A stretch of DNA of 64,000 nucleotides, taken from positions 1 to 64,000 of the forward strand of contig JBEKVM010000009.1 of the NCBI GenBank assembly GCA_049513975.1. Direction: 5' to 3'. Under the pieces are notes generated by a model that did not search any database, had not been told where the DNA came from, and saw only the letters and a list, made by a program, of their open reading frames with translations. This document shows positions 16,203-22,443 of the stretch, in pieces; position 1 is the stretch's first letter; every line of letters begins with the position of its first letter. Position numbers and translations under genes: made by a program. The DNA comes from JBEKOF01 sp049513975 (lineage in GTDB: Bacteria; Verrucomicrobiota; Verrucomicrobiia; Limisphaerales; Palsa-1400).

Positions 16203-16622
16203 GTGAAACTCTCGGTCCGAAGCGATTATGCCGTGCGCGCGGTGCTCTGGCTGGCGCACCATTACCCGGACGGCAAGGCGCGCACGGTGGAGGAGATGGC
16301 TTCCTCGCAGGGGATTCCCCCCAATTACCTGGTGCAGATTCTCATGGAATTGAAGTCGGCCCAGATCGTCAAAAGCCAGCGCGGCCAGGCGGGCGGTTAT
16401 TTGCTGGCGCGCCCGCCGGCCAAGATCAGCTTTGGGGATGTGTTGCGCTGCATCCATGGGGAAGTTTTCGATTCACCGGCTTTGAACAATCCACAGAATC
16501 CACCGGAATTGCGCGAAGCCTGGGGCCGCTTGCGCCAGGCGGTCAACCAAACCGCCGATGCCATCACTTTTCAGGAGTTGCTGGAAGATAGCGCGGAAAA
16601 AGGGAAGATGTACTACATCTGA
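16203..16622 (+). CDS. Rrf2-family transcriptional regulator
   Basis: 139 residues. The winged-helix Rrf2 domain is complete: MKLSVRSDYAVRAVLWLAHH, EEMASSQGIPPNYLVQILMEL as the recognition helix region, and SQRGQAGGYLLARPPAKIS as the wing (RGxxGGYxLA is the family hallmark). Only one Cys (in VLRCIHGE) lies in the region where iron-sulfur members such as IscR carry three, so it probably does not bind a cluster of the IscR type. It stands alone. A target cannot be read from context. It reads away from the divergent glycosidase run and could regulate it. Confidence 0.88.
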   Translation: MKLSVRSDYAVRAVLWLAHHYPDGKARTVEEMASSQGIPPNYLVQILMELKSAQIVKSQRGQAGGYLLARPPAKISFGDVLRCIHGEVFDSPALNNPQNPPELREAWGRLRQAVNQTADAITFQELLEDSAEKGKMYYI

Positions 16623-16644
16623 GGAAGGGGAATGGAGGGATGGC

Positions 16645-16708
16645 GGGATGGAGTGATGGAGTGGTGGGAAGGCCCGTTCCCCCCACCACTCCACCACTCC
16701 ATTACTCC
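16645..16708. repeat. GGAGTGAT-type octamer hairpin
   Basis: GATGGAGTGATGGAGTGGTGG is followed after about 13 bases by CCACCACTCCACCACTCC and ATTACTCC. Octamer units GGAGTGGT/GGAGTGAT form both arms. It lies just downstream of the Rrf2 gene and may act as a weak structure-based terminator, but no T-run follows. Confidence 0.7.
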
Positions 16709-16771
16709 AGTTCCCCGGGCGCGAGCGCCGAAACAATTTGCGCGCAGGCGGCAAGAGATTATGTTAGGGGC

Positions 16772-16981
16772 ATGGATTGGCAGACAATCGCGGCGCTGGC
16801 AGTGGTGGCAGGCACAGCGGGAGTGTTTTTGGCCCGGGCCTGGCCGCGCCGCCGCAAGTTCAGCTTCGAGCGCGAGACCCATTGCGGTTGCGGCAGCGCC
16901 GGGCAGGCCGGCGGGAAGAATTCCGTGGTGTTTCACGCCCGCAAGGGTGAACGCGCCCGGGTGATTGTGAAGATGAAATGA
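16772..16981 (+). CDS. Small single-span membrane protein with CxC motif
   Basis: 69 residues from the ATG at 16772, preceded by AGGGG at a short spacing. One N-terminal membrane segment (IAALAVVAGTAGVFLARAW) is followed by a basic stop-transfer (PRRRK), a THCGCG motif and a basic C-terminal part. The layout is reminiscent of FeoB-associated Cys-rich membrane proteins, but with only two cysteines and no feo genes nearby. Function unknown. It lies 84 bases before the Hsp20 gene. Confidence 0.5.
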   Translation: MDWQTIAALAVVAGTAGVFLARAWPRRRKFSFERETHCGCGSAGQAGGKNSVVFHARKGERARVIVKMK

Positions 16982-17065
16982 GAGCGGCGCGCCCGTTTGG
17001 CCCCGCGCAACGGCGCAAAGTCACTTGCGCGGGCGGCAGGAATGAGATAAGATAACGCAATAGAC

Positions 17066-17449
17066 ATGCAAAAGACAAGTTCCGAGCTTCATTTTTCCAA
17101 ACGGCGTCAGCCCATGGCCCGTGAACCCGAAACCCATTGGGTGCCCAACACCGATGTCTATGTCTGCGATTCCGGCGTGGTGATCAAGGTGGAGCTGGCC
17201 GGGATGCAACGGGAAAATCTGGAGTTGGTCATCGAGGGCCACCACCTCAAGATCAGCGGACAGCGGGGTGACGGCTGCCGCACCGGCCATTGCAAGTTCC
17301 TCGTGATGGAGATCAATTACGGGGCCTTCGAGAGCCTGATCGAGCTGCCTCCCGGTTACGATTTGAACCAGGCCAAAGCCGCTTATCAAAACGGCTTCTT
17401 GCGCATTGATGTTCCCTGCGACGGTTCCGTAAGCCCGGCCGACGCCTGA
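17066..17449 (+). CDS. Hsp20/alpha-crystallin family small heat shock protein
   Basis: 127 residues. The alpha-crystallin domain runs from about residue 25 to 118: HWVPNTDVYVCDSGVVIKVE, LAGMQRENLELVIEGHHLKISGQR and QNGFLRIDVPCDG, the last being the GxLxI-type edge strand. The C-terminal tail is very short and no IxI anchor is seen. It should hold unfolding proteins in a refoldable state. The gene lies 43 bases upstream of lon on the same strand, so the two are likely co-expressed under heat or protein-folding stress. No CIRCE-like or sigma-32-like site was identified. Confidence 0.88.
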   Translation: MQKTSSELHFSKRRQPMAREPETHWVPNTDVYVCDSGVVIKVELAGMQRENLELVIEGHHLKISGQRGDGCRTGHCKFLVMEINYGAFESLIELPPGYDLNQAKAAYQNGFLRIDVPCDGSVSPADA

Positions 17450-17492
17450 TTGCTGTTGACGCCGCCCGCACCGCGTCCATTACTCTCATGGC

Positions 17493-19898
17493 ATGACGAC
17501 ACCGGAAACCGAGTTTATCAACATCCTGGGGACAGGGGCTGAGGGCGCGGGCGACACTTCGGGAACGAAAATTTGGTCCAAAGCCCTCCCGGAAGTCCTG
17601 CCCATTCTCGGTCTGTCCGACATCGTCATCTTCCCGGGCACGCTCACCCCGCTGCTGGTGGAAACCCCCCAGAGCATCCGGCTCATTGATGATGTGGTGG
17701 CGGGGGACCGGTTCCTGGGACTGGTGCTGCAACGCAACCCCGAAGTGGAAACCCCCAAGCCGGCCGATTTGTGGCTGCACGGCTGCGCCGGGCGCGTGCG
17801 GAAAATGCTCAAATTTCCCGACGGCATGGTGCGGATTCTGGTCGAGGGTTTGCGCCGCTTTCGCATCCAGGAATTTGTTTCCGAGTCCCCCTTCCTGGTG
17901 GCGCGGATCGAGAAACTCAAGGATGTGGTGGACACCACCCTGGAACTGGCCGCGCTGACGCGCAATGCGGCGCGCGAATTCCAGGAAATTGTCAAACTTT
18001 CCCCAACCCTGGCCGAGGAAGTCAAGGTGGCCGCCCTCAACGAGCAGGACCCGGCCCAACTGGCCGACCTGATCGCGGCCAATTTGAATTTGAGTTTGCA
18101 GGAGCGGCAGCATCTCCTGGAATTGCCGGAGGCCAAGGTGCGGCTCTCCCGCCTCCTGCCCCTGTTGAGCCGCGAGCTGGAAGTCCTCCGCCTCGGCTCC
18201 AAAATCCAGAACGAGGTCGTCACCTCCATGTCCAAAAACCAGCGCGACTTCTTCCTCCGCGAGCAAATCCGCGCCATCCAGCGCGAATTGGGCGAGGTGG
18301 ACAGCGGGGTGGCCGAGGTCAAGGAATTGCGCGACCAGGTGGAGCAGAATCATCTGCCCGAAGAACCAAAAAAAATCGCCCTCAAGGAGCTGGACCGCCT
18401 GCAGCAGATGCCGGCGGCGGTGGCCGAATACACCATGACGCGCAATTACCTGGACTGGCTGATTAATTTGCCCTGGTCGAAGTTCACGGTGGACAAGCTG
18501 GATTTGGAGGACGCGGCGGCCCTGCTGGAACAGCAACATTTCGGCTTGCGCAAGGTCAAGGACCGCTTGCTGGAGTTTTTGGCCGTGATCAAACTCAAAC
18601 AGCAGCTCAAAGGCCCCATTTTGTGCCTGGTCGGCCCGCCCGGCGTGGGCAAAACCTCCCTGGGCAAGAGCGTGGCCGAGGCCTTGGGGCGCAAATTTGC
18701 CCGCATTTCCCTGGGCGGCATGAGGGATGAAGCGGAAATTCGCGGCCATCGCCGCACTTACGTCGGCGCCTTGCCGGGGCGCATCATTCAATCGCTGCGC
18801 CGGGCCGAATCCAGCAATCCGGTCATTTTGCTGGATGAACTGGACAAGGTCGGTTCGGATTTTCGGGGCGATCCCGCCTCCGCGCTCCTGGAGGTCTTGG
18901 ATCCGGGGCAGAACAGCACTTTTAGCGACCATTACCTGGATGTTCCCTATGATTTGTCGCGCGTTCTTTTTATCACCACCGCCAACTGGCTGGACCCGGT
19001 TCATCCCGCCTTGCGCGACCGGCTGGAGGTGATCGAACTGCCCAGCTACACGGCCTGGGAGAAGCTGCAGATCGCCAAGCGCCATCTCGTGCCCCGCCAG
19101 TTGGAAGAACACGGCCTGAAGAAAAAATTGGTGCGCTTTCCCGACGCCACCCTCCGCCAGGTCATCCAGGATTACACCCGCGAAGCGGGGGTGCGGCAGT
19201 TGGAACGGGAGATCGCGGCCCTGACCCGCAAGGCGGCGCGGAAAATTGTGGCGGGCAAAAGCACGGGCGAGCCGCTCACCATCGCCCCCAAGTCGCTGGC
19301 GGAAATGCTCGGGCCGCCCTCCTTCACCTCCGAGTTGGCGGAGCGCATCGCCCAGAACGGCATTGCCATCGGGCTGGCCTGGACCCCGGTGGGAGGCGAG
19401 ATTCTCTTTATTGAAGCCACCCGCATGCCCGGCAAGGGCCAGTTGATCCTGACCGGCTCGCTGGGGGACGTGATGAAGGAAAGCGCGCAAACGGCCCTGA
19501 GCTTTCTGCGCAACCGGGCCGCGGAATTGCACATTGATCTGAGCGATTTTGACAAGCGCGACATTCACATCCACGTCCCGGCCGGGGCCACCCCCAAGGA
19601 CGGCCCCAGCGCGGGCCTGACCATTGTGGCGGCGCTGGCCTCGCTTTTCACCCAGCGGCGGGTCCGTTCCGACCTGGCCATGACGGGGGAAATCAGCTTG
19701 CGCGGCCGCGTCCTGCGCGTCGGCGGCATCAAGGAGAAAGTTTTGGCGGCGGCGCGGTCGGGATTAAAAGAGGTCATCCTGCCCGAGCAAAACCGCAACG
19801 ACTGGCTGGAAGTGCCGGAGGAAGTGCGGCAGAAAGTGAAAGCCCATTTCGTCAACGACATCTCCCAACTCTTCGCCGTCGCCCTCCGCCCGAAATAA
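17493..19898 (+). CDS. lon: ATP-dependent protease Lon (LonA type)
   Basis: 801 residues, the normal length for LonA. The N-terminal substrate-binding domain (LPILGLSDIVIFPGTLTPLL) is followed by a coiled segment, the AAA+ module with Walker A GPPGVGKTS near residues 380-388 and Walker B VILLDELDKVG near 445, and the C-terminal peptidase with PKDGPSAGLT. The catalytic dyad is Ser706 and Lys749 (spacing of 43 as in E. coli S679/K722). It degrades misfolded and regulatory proteins in the cytoplasm using ATP. It follows the Hsp20 gene after 43 bases, a functional quality-control pair. Confidence 0.97.
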   Translation: MTTPETEFINILGTGAEGAGDTSGTKIWSKALPEVLPILGLSDIVIFPGTLTPLLVETPQSIRLIDDVVAGDRFLGLVLQRNPEVETPKPADLWLHGCAGRVRKMLKFPDGMVRILVEGLRRFRIQEFVSESPFLVARIEKLKDVVDTTLELAALTRNAAREFQEIVKLSPTLAEEVKVAALNEQDPAQLADLIAANLNLSLQERQHLLELPEAKVRLSRLLPLLSRELEVLRLGSKIQNEVVTSMSKNQRDFFLREQIRAIQRELGEVDSGVAEVKELRDQVEQNHLPEEPKKIALKELDRLQQMPAAVAEYTMTRNYLDWLINLPWSKFTVDKLDLEDAAALLEQQHFGLRKVKDRLLEFLAVIKLKQQLKGPILCLVGPPGVGKTSLGKSVAEALGRKFARISLGGMRDEAEIRGHRRTYVGALPGRIIQSLRRAESSNPVILLDELDKVGSDFRGDPASALLEVLDPGQNSTFSDHYLDVPYDLSRVLFITTANWLDPVHPALRDRLEVIELPSYTAWEKLQIAKRHLVPRQLEEHGLKKKLVRFPDATLRQVIQDYTREAGVRQLEREIAALTRKAARKIVAGKSTGEPLTIAPKSLAEMLGPPSFTSELAERIAQNGIAIGLAWTPVGGEILFIEATRMPGKGQLILTGSLGDVMKESAQTALSFLRNRAAELHIDLSDFDKRDIHIHVPAGATPKDGPSAGLTIVAALASLFTQRRVRSDLAMTGEISLRGRVLRVGGIKEKVLAAARSGLKEVILPEQNRNDWLEVPEEVRQKVKAHFVNDISQLFAVALRPK

Positions 19899-20458
19899 CG
19901 TGGCGAATTGCTTTTTGCCGTTTCCAAGCCGGGAGCACACGCGCCCTCGCGTGTCCCAGCCGGCGCCCTCGCCGGCCGGATTCCATCCTTGTCCATTTCC
20001 GTCCCGTTCCTGCCAGCCCTGCCGCGATCTGCAAGTCCGCGTGCCCCCACGCGGCGCACCAGCGCCGCAGGGCGCGAAATCTCCATAGAACCCCGGAGCC
20101 AAGAACATCAAGCTCCGTAGGAGCGTCATATTCGGTGTGTCCGCATGGTCCCCGCTCCCCCTGTAGCCTTGTGCCCGCGGCGCGACGGCGGCTCTTTCTT
20201 GAAGAAGAAAACAAAGATTCCCATCCATCGTCTTAACGCCAGGACGCAAGGGCGCAAAGTCACAAGGGCCGGACAATCGCATCTGAAGTTTTTGGGCCAA
20301 ATCTTCGCCTTTGCAGTGCTATCCACAAGAATTGCGCATTTTTGGCAAAATCTTCAGAACCATCCTTCCGAATGACAAATGAGAAATTCTCAATGACAAA
20401 TTTTCAATTCGGGCTCAACGCTTTGGTTGCGGCGCCAGCCGCGCTGCGCCTTTGAGTC
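19899..20458. other. Gene-free repeat region downstream of lon
   Basis: About 560 bases with no supportable gene. It holds copy B of the GAGCACACGCG repeat (19927-19986), a CTCCGTAGGAGCG palindromic motif (near 20112-20125) of a type common in this kind of genome, and two oppositely oriented stretches of CGCAAAG-type simple repeat (GGACGCAAGG-GCGCAAAGTC at 20242-20261, and GCGCCTTTGAGTCTTTGCGCC at 20446-20466). The second stretch is where the IS110-type element begins. Confidence 0.7.
19927..19986. repeat. Dispersed repeat (GAGCACACGCG...), copy B
   Basis: Same order of short palindromes as copy A at 12938-12998: GGGAGCACACGCG, CGCGTGT, CAG, CGGCGCC, CGCCGG. It is located 30 bases after the lon stop codon. 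Confidence 0.75.
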
Positions 20459-20477
20459 TTTGCGCCTGATACGGTTT

Positions 20478-20742
20478 CCAGAGTTATTCAACCGGCGGCG
20501 AGGAGATCCCGCGGAAGCTCCCCGCAGCCGACGGTGAATAACTCTGCCGCGACAAAAGATTTGCGACCGGGTAAAAAGGTTGCTGGCCGCATCGCTCTGA
20601 GGGGATCACGGTCGTTTGCGCCTGGTCTTACGAAGACTTCGCAAAGTTTACCGGCCCCCTCAGCAGCGGCTGTCACAATGTCTGAGAGAACAAGAGCCTG
20701 CGAGGCTCCCGGTATCAGGATGACTTTCGACAGCGCCGCGGT
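20478..20742 (+). ncRNA. Candidate IS110 bridge RNA
   Basis: Three hairpins are visible in the order of the IS110 bridge RNA. (1) A 5' stem-loop: AGAGTTATTCA (20480-20490) pairs perfectly with TGAATAACTCT (20535-20545). (2) A target-binding loop: outer stem CTGAGGGG/CCCCTCAG (20597-20604, 20656-20663), apical stem GTCTT-ACG-AAGAC (20625-20637), with internal-loop sides 20605-20624 and 20638-20655. (3) A donor-binding loop: outer stem GCGGCTGTC/GACAGCGCCGC (20666-20674, 20729-20739, small bulge), apical stem GAGCCT-GCG-AGGCTC (20694-20708). Side 20615-20624 (TTTGCGCCTG) equals the left flank plus core (20459-20468). GTATCAGG (20712-20719) is the reverse complement of CCTGATAC at the element's left end (20465-20472). 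Length and 3' end are estimates. Confidence 0.75.
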
Positions 20743-20764
20743 GCGAGCCACCAAAGGCAAGATC

Positions 20765-20844
20765 ATGAAACCGTTTAATGAAATCACCCACGACGCCGGC
20801 TTCGACTGGGCGCGCGACCACCAGGATGTCGTCATCGTGGATCG
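20765..20844 (+). pseudogene. IS110-family recombinase, N-terminal stump
   Basis: From the ATG at 20765 the frame reads MKPFNEITHDAGFDWARDHQ, then DVVIVDR, the conserved start of DEDD_Tnp_IS110 recombinases. Asp14 in FDWA would be the first acidic residue of the RuvC-like DEDD site. Similarity ends after about 26 codons and the frame closes soon after (stop before 20914). A normal member has more than 300 residues, so over 90% of the gene is gone. It directly follows the candidate bridge RNA, as in intact IS110-group elements. Confidence 0.75.
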
Positions 20845-21038
20845 CCATCCGCCAGCCCAACCGCCGCGAACCGGGCCGCCCGCCACGCGAGATTGTCAAT
20901 CGCGTTTATTCTGATACAGTCACGGGTGAAACGATGCTCTTGCGCGCGGTCATTGAGGAAACGGAATCAGAAATTGCCGTTATCACGCTCTACAAAATAT
21001 CGAAATTGAAAAAATATCTGCCGAAGGAAACGCCATGA
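20845..21038 (+). pseudogene. DUF4258-like protein, 5' end lost at the IS junction
   Basis: The frame ending at 21038 reads PPREIVNRVYSDTVTGETML, then LLRAVIEETESEIAVITLYK and ISKLKKYL, like the C-terminal half of small DUF4258-type proteins, which are proposed toxins. Upstream of about 20845 the same frame runs into the IS110 remnant, so the native start is missing. Its stop overlaps the ATG of the DUF2283 gene (ATGA at 21035-21038), showing that the two belonged together. The family call is tentative. Confidence 0.55.
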
Positions 21039-21238
21039 AAGTTGAATACGACGCGCAAACCGACACGCTCACCATCACCCTCCGCGAAGCGCGCATCCGG
21101 GAGAGTGACGAGGTTCGCCCCGGCGTCATCGCCGATTTCGGATACGACGGCGGGGTGGTGCGTTTCGAGGTGCTCGACGCTTCCAAAGTGGTGGACCGCA
21201 CCCGCGAGATGCAATTTGCGCTCGCCGGAGAAGGCTGA
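21035..21238 (+). CDS. DUF2283 domain protein, probable antitoxin partner
   Basis: 67 residues: MKVEYDAQTDTLTITLREAR, then a GVIADFGYDGGVVRFEVLDAS stretch that is typical of DUF2283 (a short beta-meander with D-x-x-D/LYI-type start and IEIL/FEVL end). The start is fixed by the four-base ATGA overlap with the truncated DUF4258 frame. DUF4258-DUF2283 pairs are widespread and thought to be toxin-antitoxin-like. That is family knowledge, not shown here. The gene is intact although its partner is not. Confidence 0.8.
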   Translation: MKVEYDAQTDTLTITLREARIRESDEVRPGVIADFGYDGGVVRFEVLDASKVVDRTREMQFALAGEG

Positions 21239-21245
21239 CCGCGCC

Positions 21246-21409
21246 ATGAAAAGCAACCACGATCCGGAAATTGACGGCCTTTACATTCGATTCGTTGAGG
21301 GCAAACACGAGCGTCGCACGGTCCGGCTCAACGAGACGTGGCGCTCAACATCGGCGAAGGCGAGCAACTGGTGGGCATCGAGATACTGGACGCCGCGGGT
21401 GAACCATGA
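21246..21409 (+). pseudogene. Second DUF2283 gene with a one-base frameshift
   Basis: It starts MKSNHDPEIDGLYIRFVEGK, then HERRTVRLNE. After the GAG near 21336-21341 the conserved continuation is in another frame: VALNIGEGEQLVGIEILDAA, then GEP and stop at 21407-21409. Adding one base (GAGAC to GAGGAC) restores a 54-codon DUF2283 gene, whose stop overlaps the next ATG (21406-21408). The single-base loss could be real decay or a sequencing or assembly error. It lies 7 bases after the first DUF2283 gene. Confidence 0.78.
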
Positions 21410-21651
21410 ATGCAGCCATCCAGATGAATGATGTAGTCGCCCTGCTTGACGACGTGCCCGCCCGGCATTTTACCACCGGCCAGCCGCTGCTCCTGCGGCG
21501 CGGGCAAATCGGCACGGTGGTGATGACCTATGATGGAACGGCGTTTGAGGTGGAGTTCGCCGGCCGCGACGGGCGGGCGTATGCGTTACTATCCGTGCCC
21601 GCTGGAAAACTGATTGTGTTGCACGAATCGCCCGTCGTCGCCGCCGCCTGA
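21406..21651 (+). CDS. DUF4926 domain protein
   Basis: 81 residues with the DUF4926 pattern: MNDVVALLDDVPARHFTTGQ, RRGQIGTVVMTYDGTAFEVE, FAGRDGRAYALLSVPAGKL. An SH3-like barrel of unknown function, often encoded beside a small putative toxin such as DUF6883. The ATG overlaps the stop of the broken DUF2283 gene, so it closes a chain of four overlapping small genes. The usual partner is not found downstream, where simple repeats begin. Confidence 0.8.
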   Translation: MNAAIQMNDVVALLDDVPARHFTTGQPLLLRRGQIGTVVMTYDGTAFEVEFAGRDGRAYALLSVPAGKLIVLHESPVVAAA

Positions 21652-21682
21652 GGGGGAAACCCGATTGGTGACCCTCGGGGAA

Positions 21683-21713
21683 ATTATGAAGGATGAAGGA
21701 TGAAGGATGAAGG
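21683..21713. repeat. GGATGAA heptamer array
   Basis: Three to four tandem GGATGAA units (ATGAAGGATGAAGGATGAAG), followed by GGGCAGGG. Another short block is at 21846-21868. They are inverted relative to the TTCATCC array at 22048-22110. Confidence 0.85.
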
Positions 21714-21732
21714 GGCAGGGGAATGATAAATT

Positions 21733-22047
21733 ATAAAGGTCTGCACCCGGCTGGTTTTGGGGTCGCGACAAAGTATGCGCCTTTTGCGCCTTTTTGCGGC
21801 TAATGTTCTGCCCGGCGGTTTTGGGATTGAGGGAAAGCGGGGAAATTATGAAGGATGAAGGATGAATTATAAAGTTCTGCCCGCCCCCTGTTTTGAACTC
21901 CAGGGAAAGCCGATGTTTCTGACCCCATTTTTCTGACAGGATTCTGCCCGGCGGTTCTGTGGGGAAGGCAAAGCAGGGGAAAGCAATTGTGAATTGTGAA
22001 TTTTGAATTGATTGTGCCCTCCGGTTTGGGAATCACGGCAAAGCCGT
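21733..22047. repeat. Five degenerate copies of a TTCTGCCCGGCGGTT...GGCAAAGC unit
   Basis: Related units start near 21733, 21800, 21866, 21938 and 22006. Each has (A)TTCTGCCC, GG(C)GGTTTTGGG, a short variable part and G(G)CAAAGC. The third is the most degenerate. Spacing is about 65-70 bases, and the spacers hold GGATGAA or AATTATAAAG pieces. No open frame spans them and the spacing is not that of a CRISPR array. Confidence 0.65.
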
Positions 22048-22126
22048 TTCATCCTTCATCCTTCATCCTTCATCCTTCATCCTTCATCCTTCATCCTTCA
22101 TCCTTCATCCTTCCGCCCCCCCCCCC
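22048..22126. repeat. Nine TTCATCC heptamers followed by a run of 11 C
   Basis: 22048-22110 is exactly nine copies of TTCATCC. TTCCG and 11 consecutive C (22116-22126) follow. It is not within a gene. Both tracts are likely to vary in length between isolates. Confidence 0.95.
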
Positions 22127-22443
22127 GGTTGGAGATTTGGATAAGATGCTAAGGTGATGTAAGAGGGTCGGGTATGCGGCAATTTCACGCATTTTGCGTG
22201 AGAATGGCGAGAAAAATGGGGTCGGGCGCGAAAAGGGCGCAGTGGAAATTCCGGCGGAGGGGGGTATTTGCCTTGCGGGCCGCAGGCCACCGGTGGCATG
22301 TCTTTAGCTTGATTAAAATATATCTTTATCAAAACATTTGACCGCCGGGGCGATTTACGGTAATCAGCACGGACTTTTTCATGTTGTGTTGAGACGGGGA
22401 GCGTGGCATTTGTAAAAAGCCGGAGGCGGCAGGAACAGGATCC
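22127..22443. other. Leader region upstream of the pilus operon
   Basis: About 317 bases with no gene. It contains a short perfect hairpin TCACGCA-TTT-TGCGTGA (22185-22201) and an AT-rich stretch (22306-22335, TTGATTAAAATATATC and TTTATCAA, itself an imperfect palindrome) that is the best place for a promoter or operator in an otherwise GC-rich region. AGGAACAGGATCC precedes the ATG at 22444. The exact promoter boxes cannot be assigned. Confidence 0.45.

Larger units (their letters stand above)
20466..20844 (+). mobile_element. IS110-group insertion sequence remnant (left end only)
   Basis: The element appears to start at the CT at 20466-20467, next to a CGCAAAG-type repeat (TTTGCGC at 20459-20465), and continues GATACGG. 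A long structured non-coding segment follows, then the first codons of a DEDD recombinase (ATG 20765). The similarity stops near 20844, where the sequence passes into an unrelated DUF4258-like frame. The long non-coding left end upstream of the recombinase gene is the layout of the IS110 group, as opposed to IS1111. The right end is missing, so the element is presumably immobile on its own. Confidence 0.75.

Noticed and set aside
20605..20655. TTTGCG/CGCAAA pairing (20615-20620 with 20640-20645) as the main apical stem of hairpin 2
   Set aside because: It would hide both target guides. It is better explained by the direct-repeat nature of the target, which makes the two guides complementary.
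20488..20886. 132-codon frame antisense to the bridge-RNA region
   Set aside because: It covers the structured RNA and IS stump in reverse, with no recognisable domain; it is open by GC bias.
22048..22110. TTCATCC array as a CRISPR-like repeat
   Set aside because: Units are contiguous seven-base repeats with no spacers, and no cas genes are present.
22127..22443. Riboswitch before the pilus operon (cyclic-di-GMP type considered)
   Set aside because: I could not find the conserved core of a known class; only short hairpins are visible.
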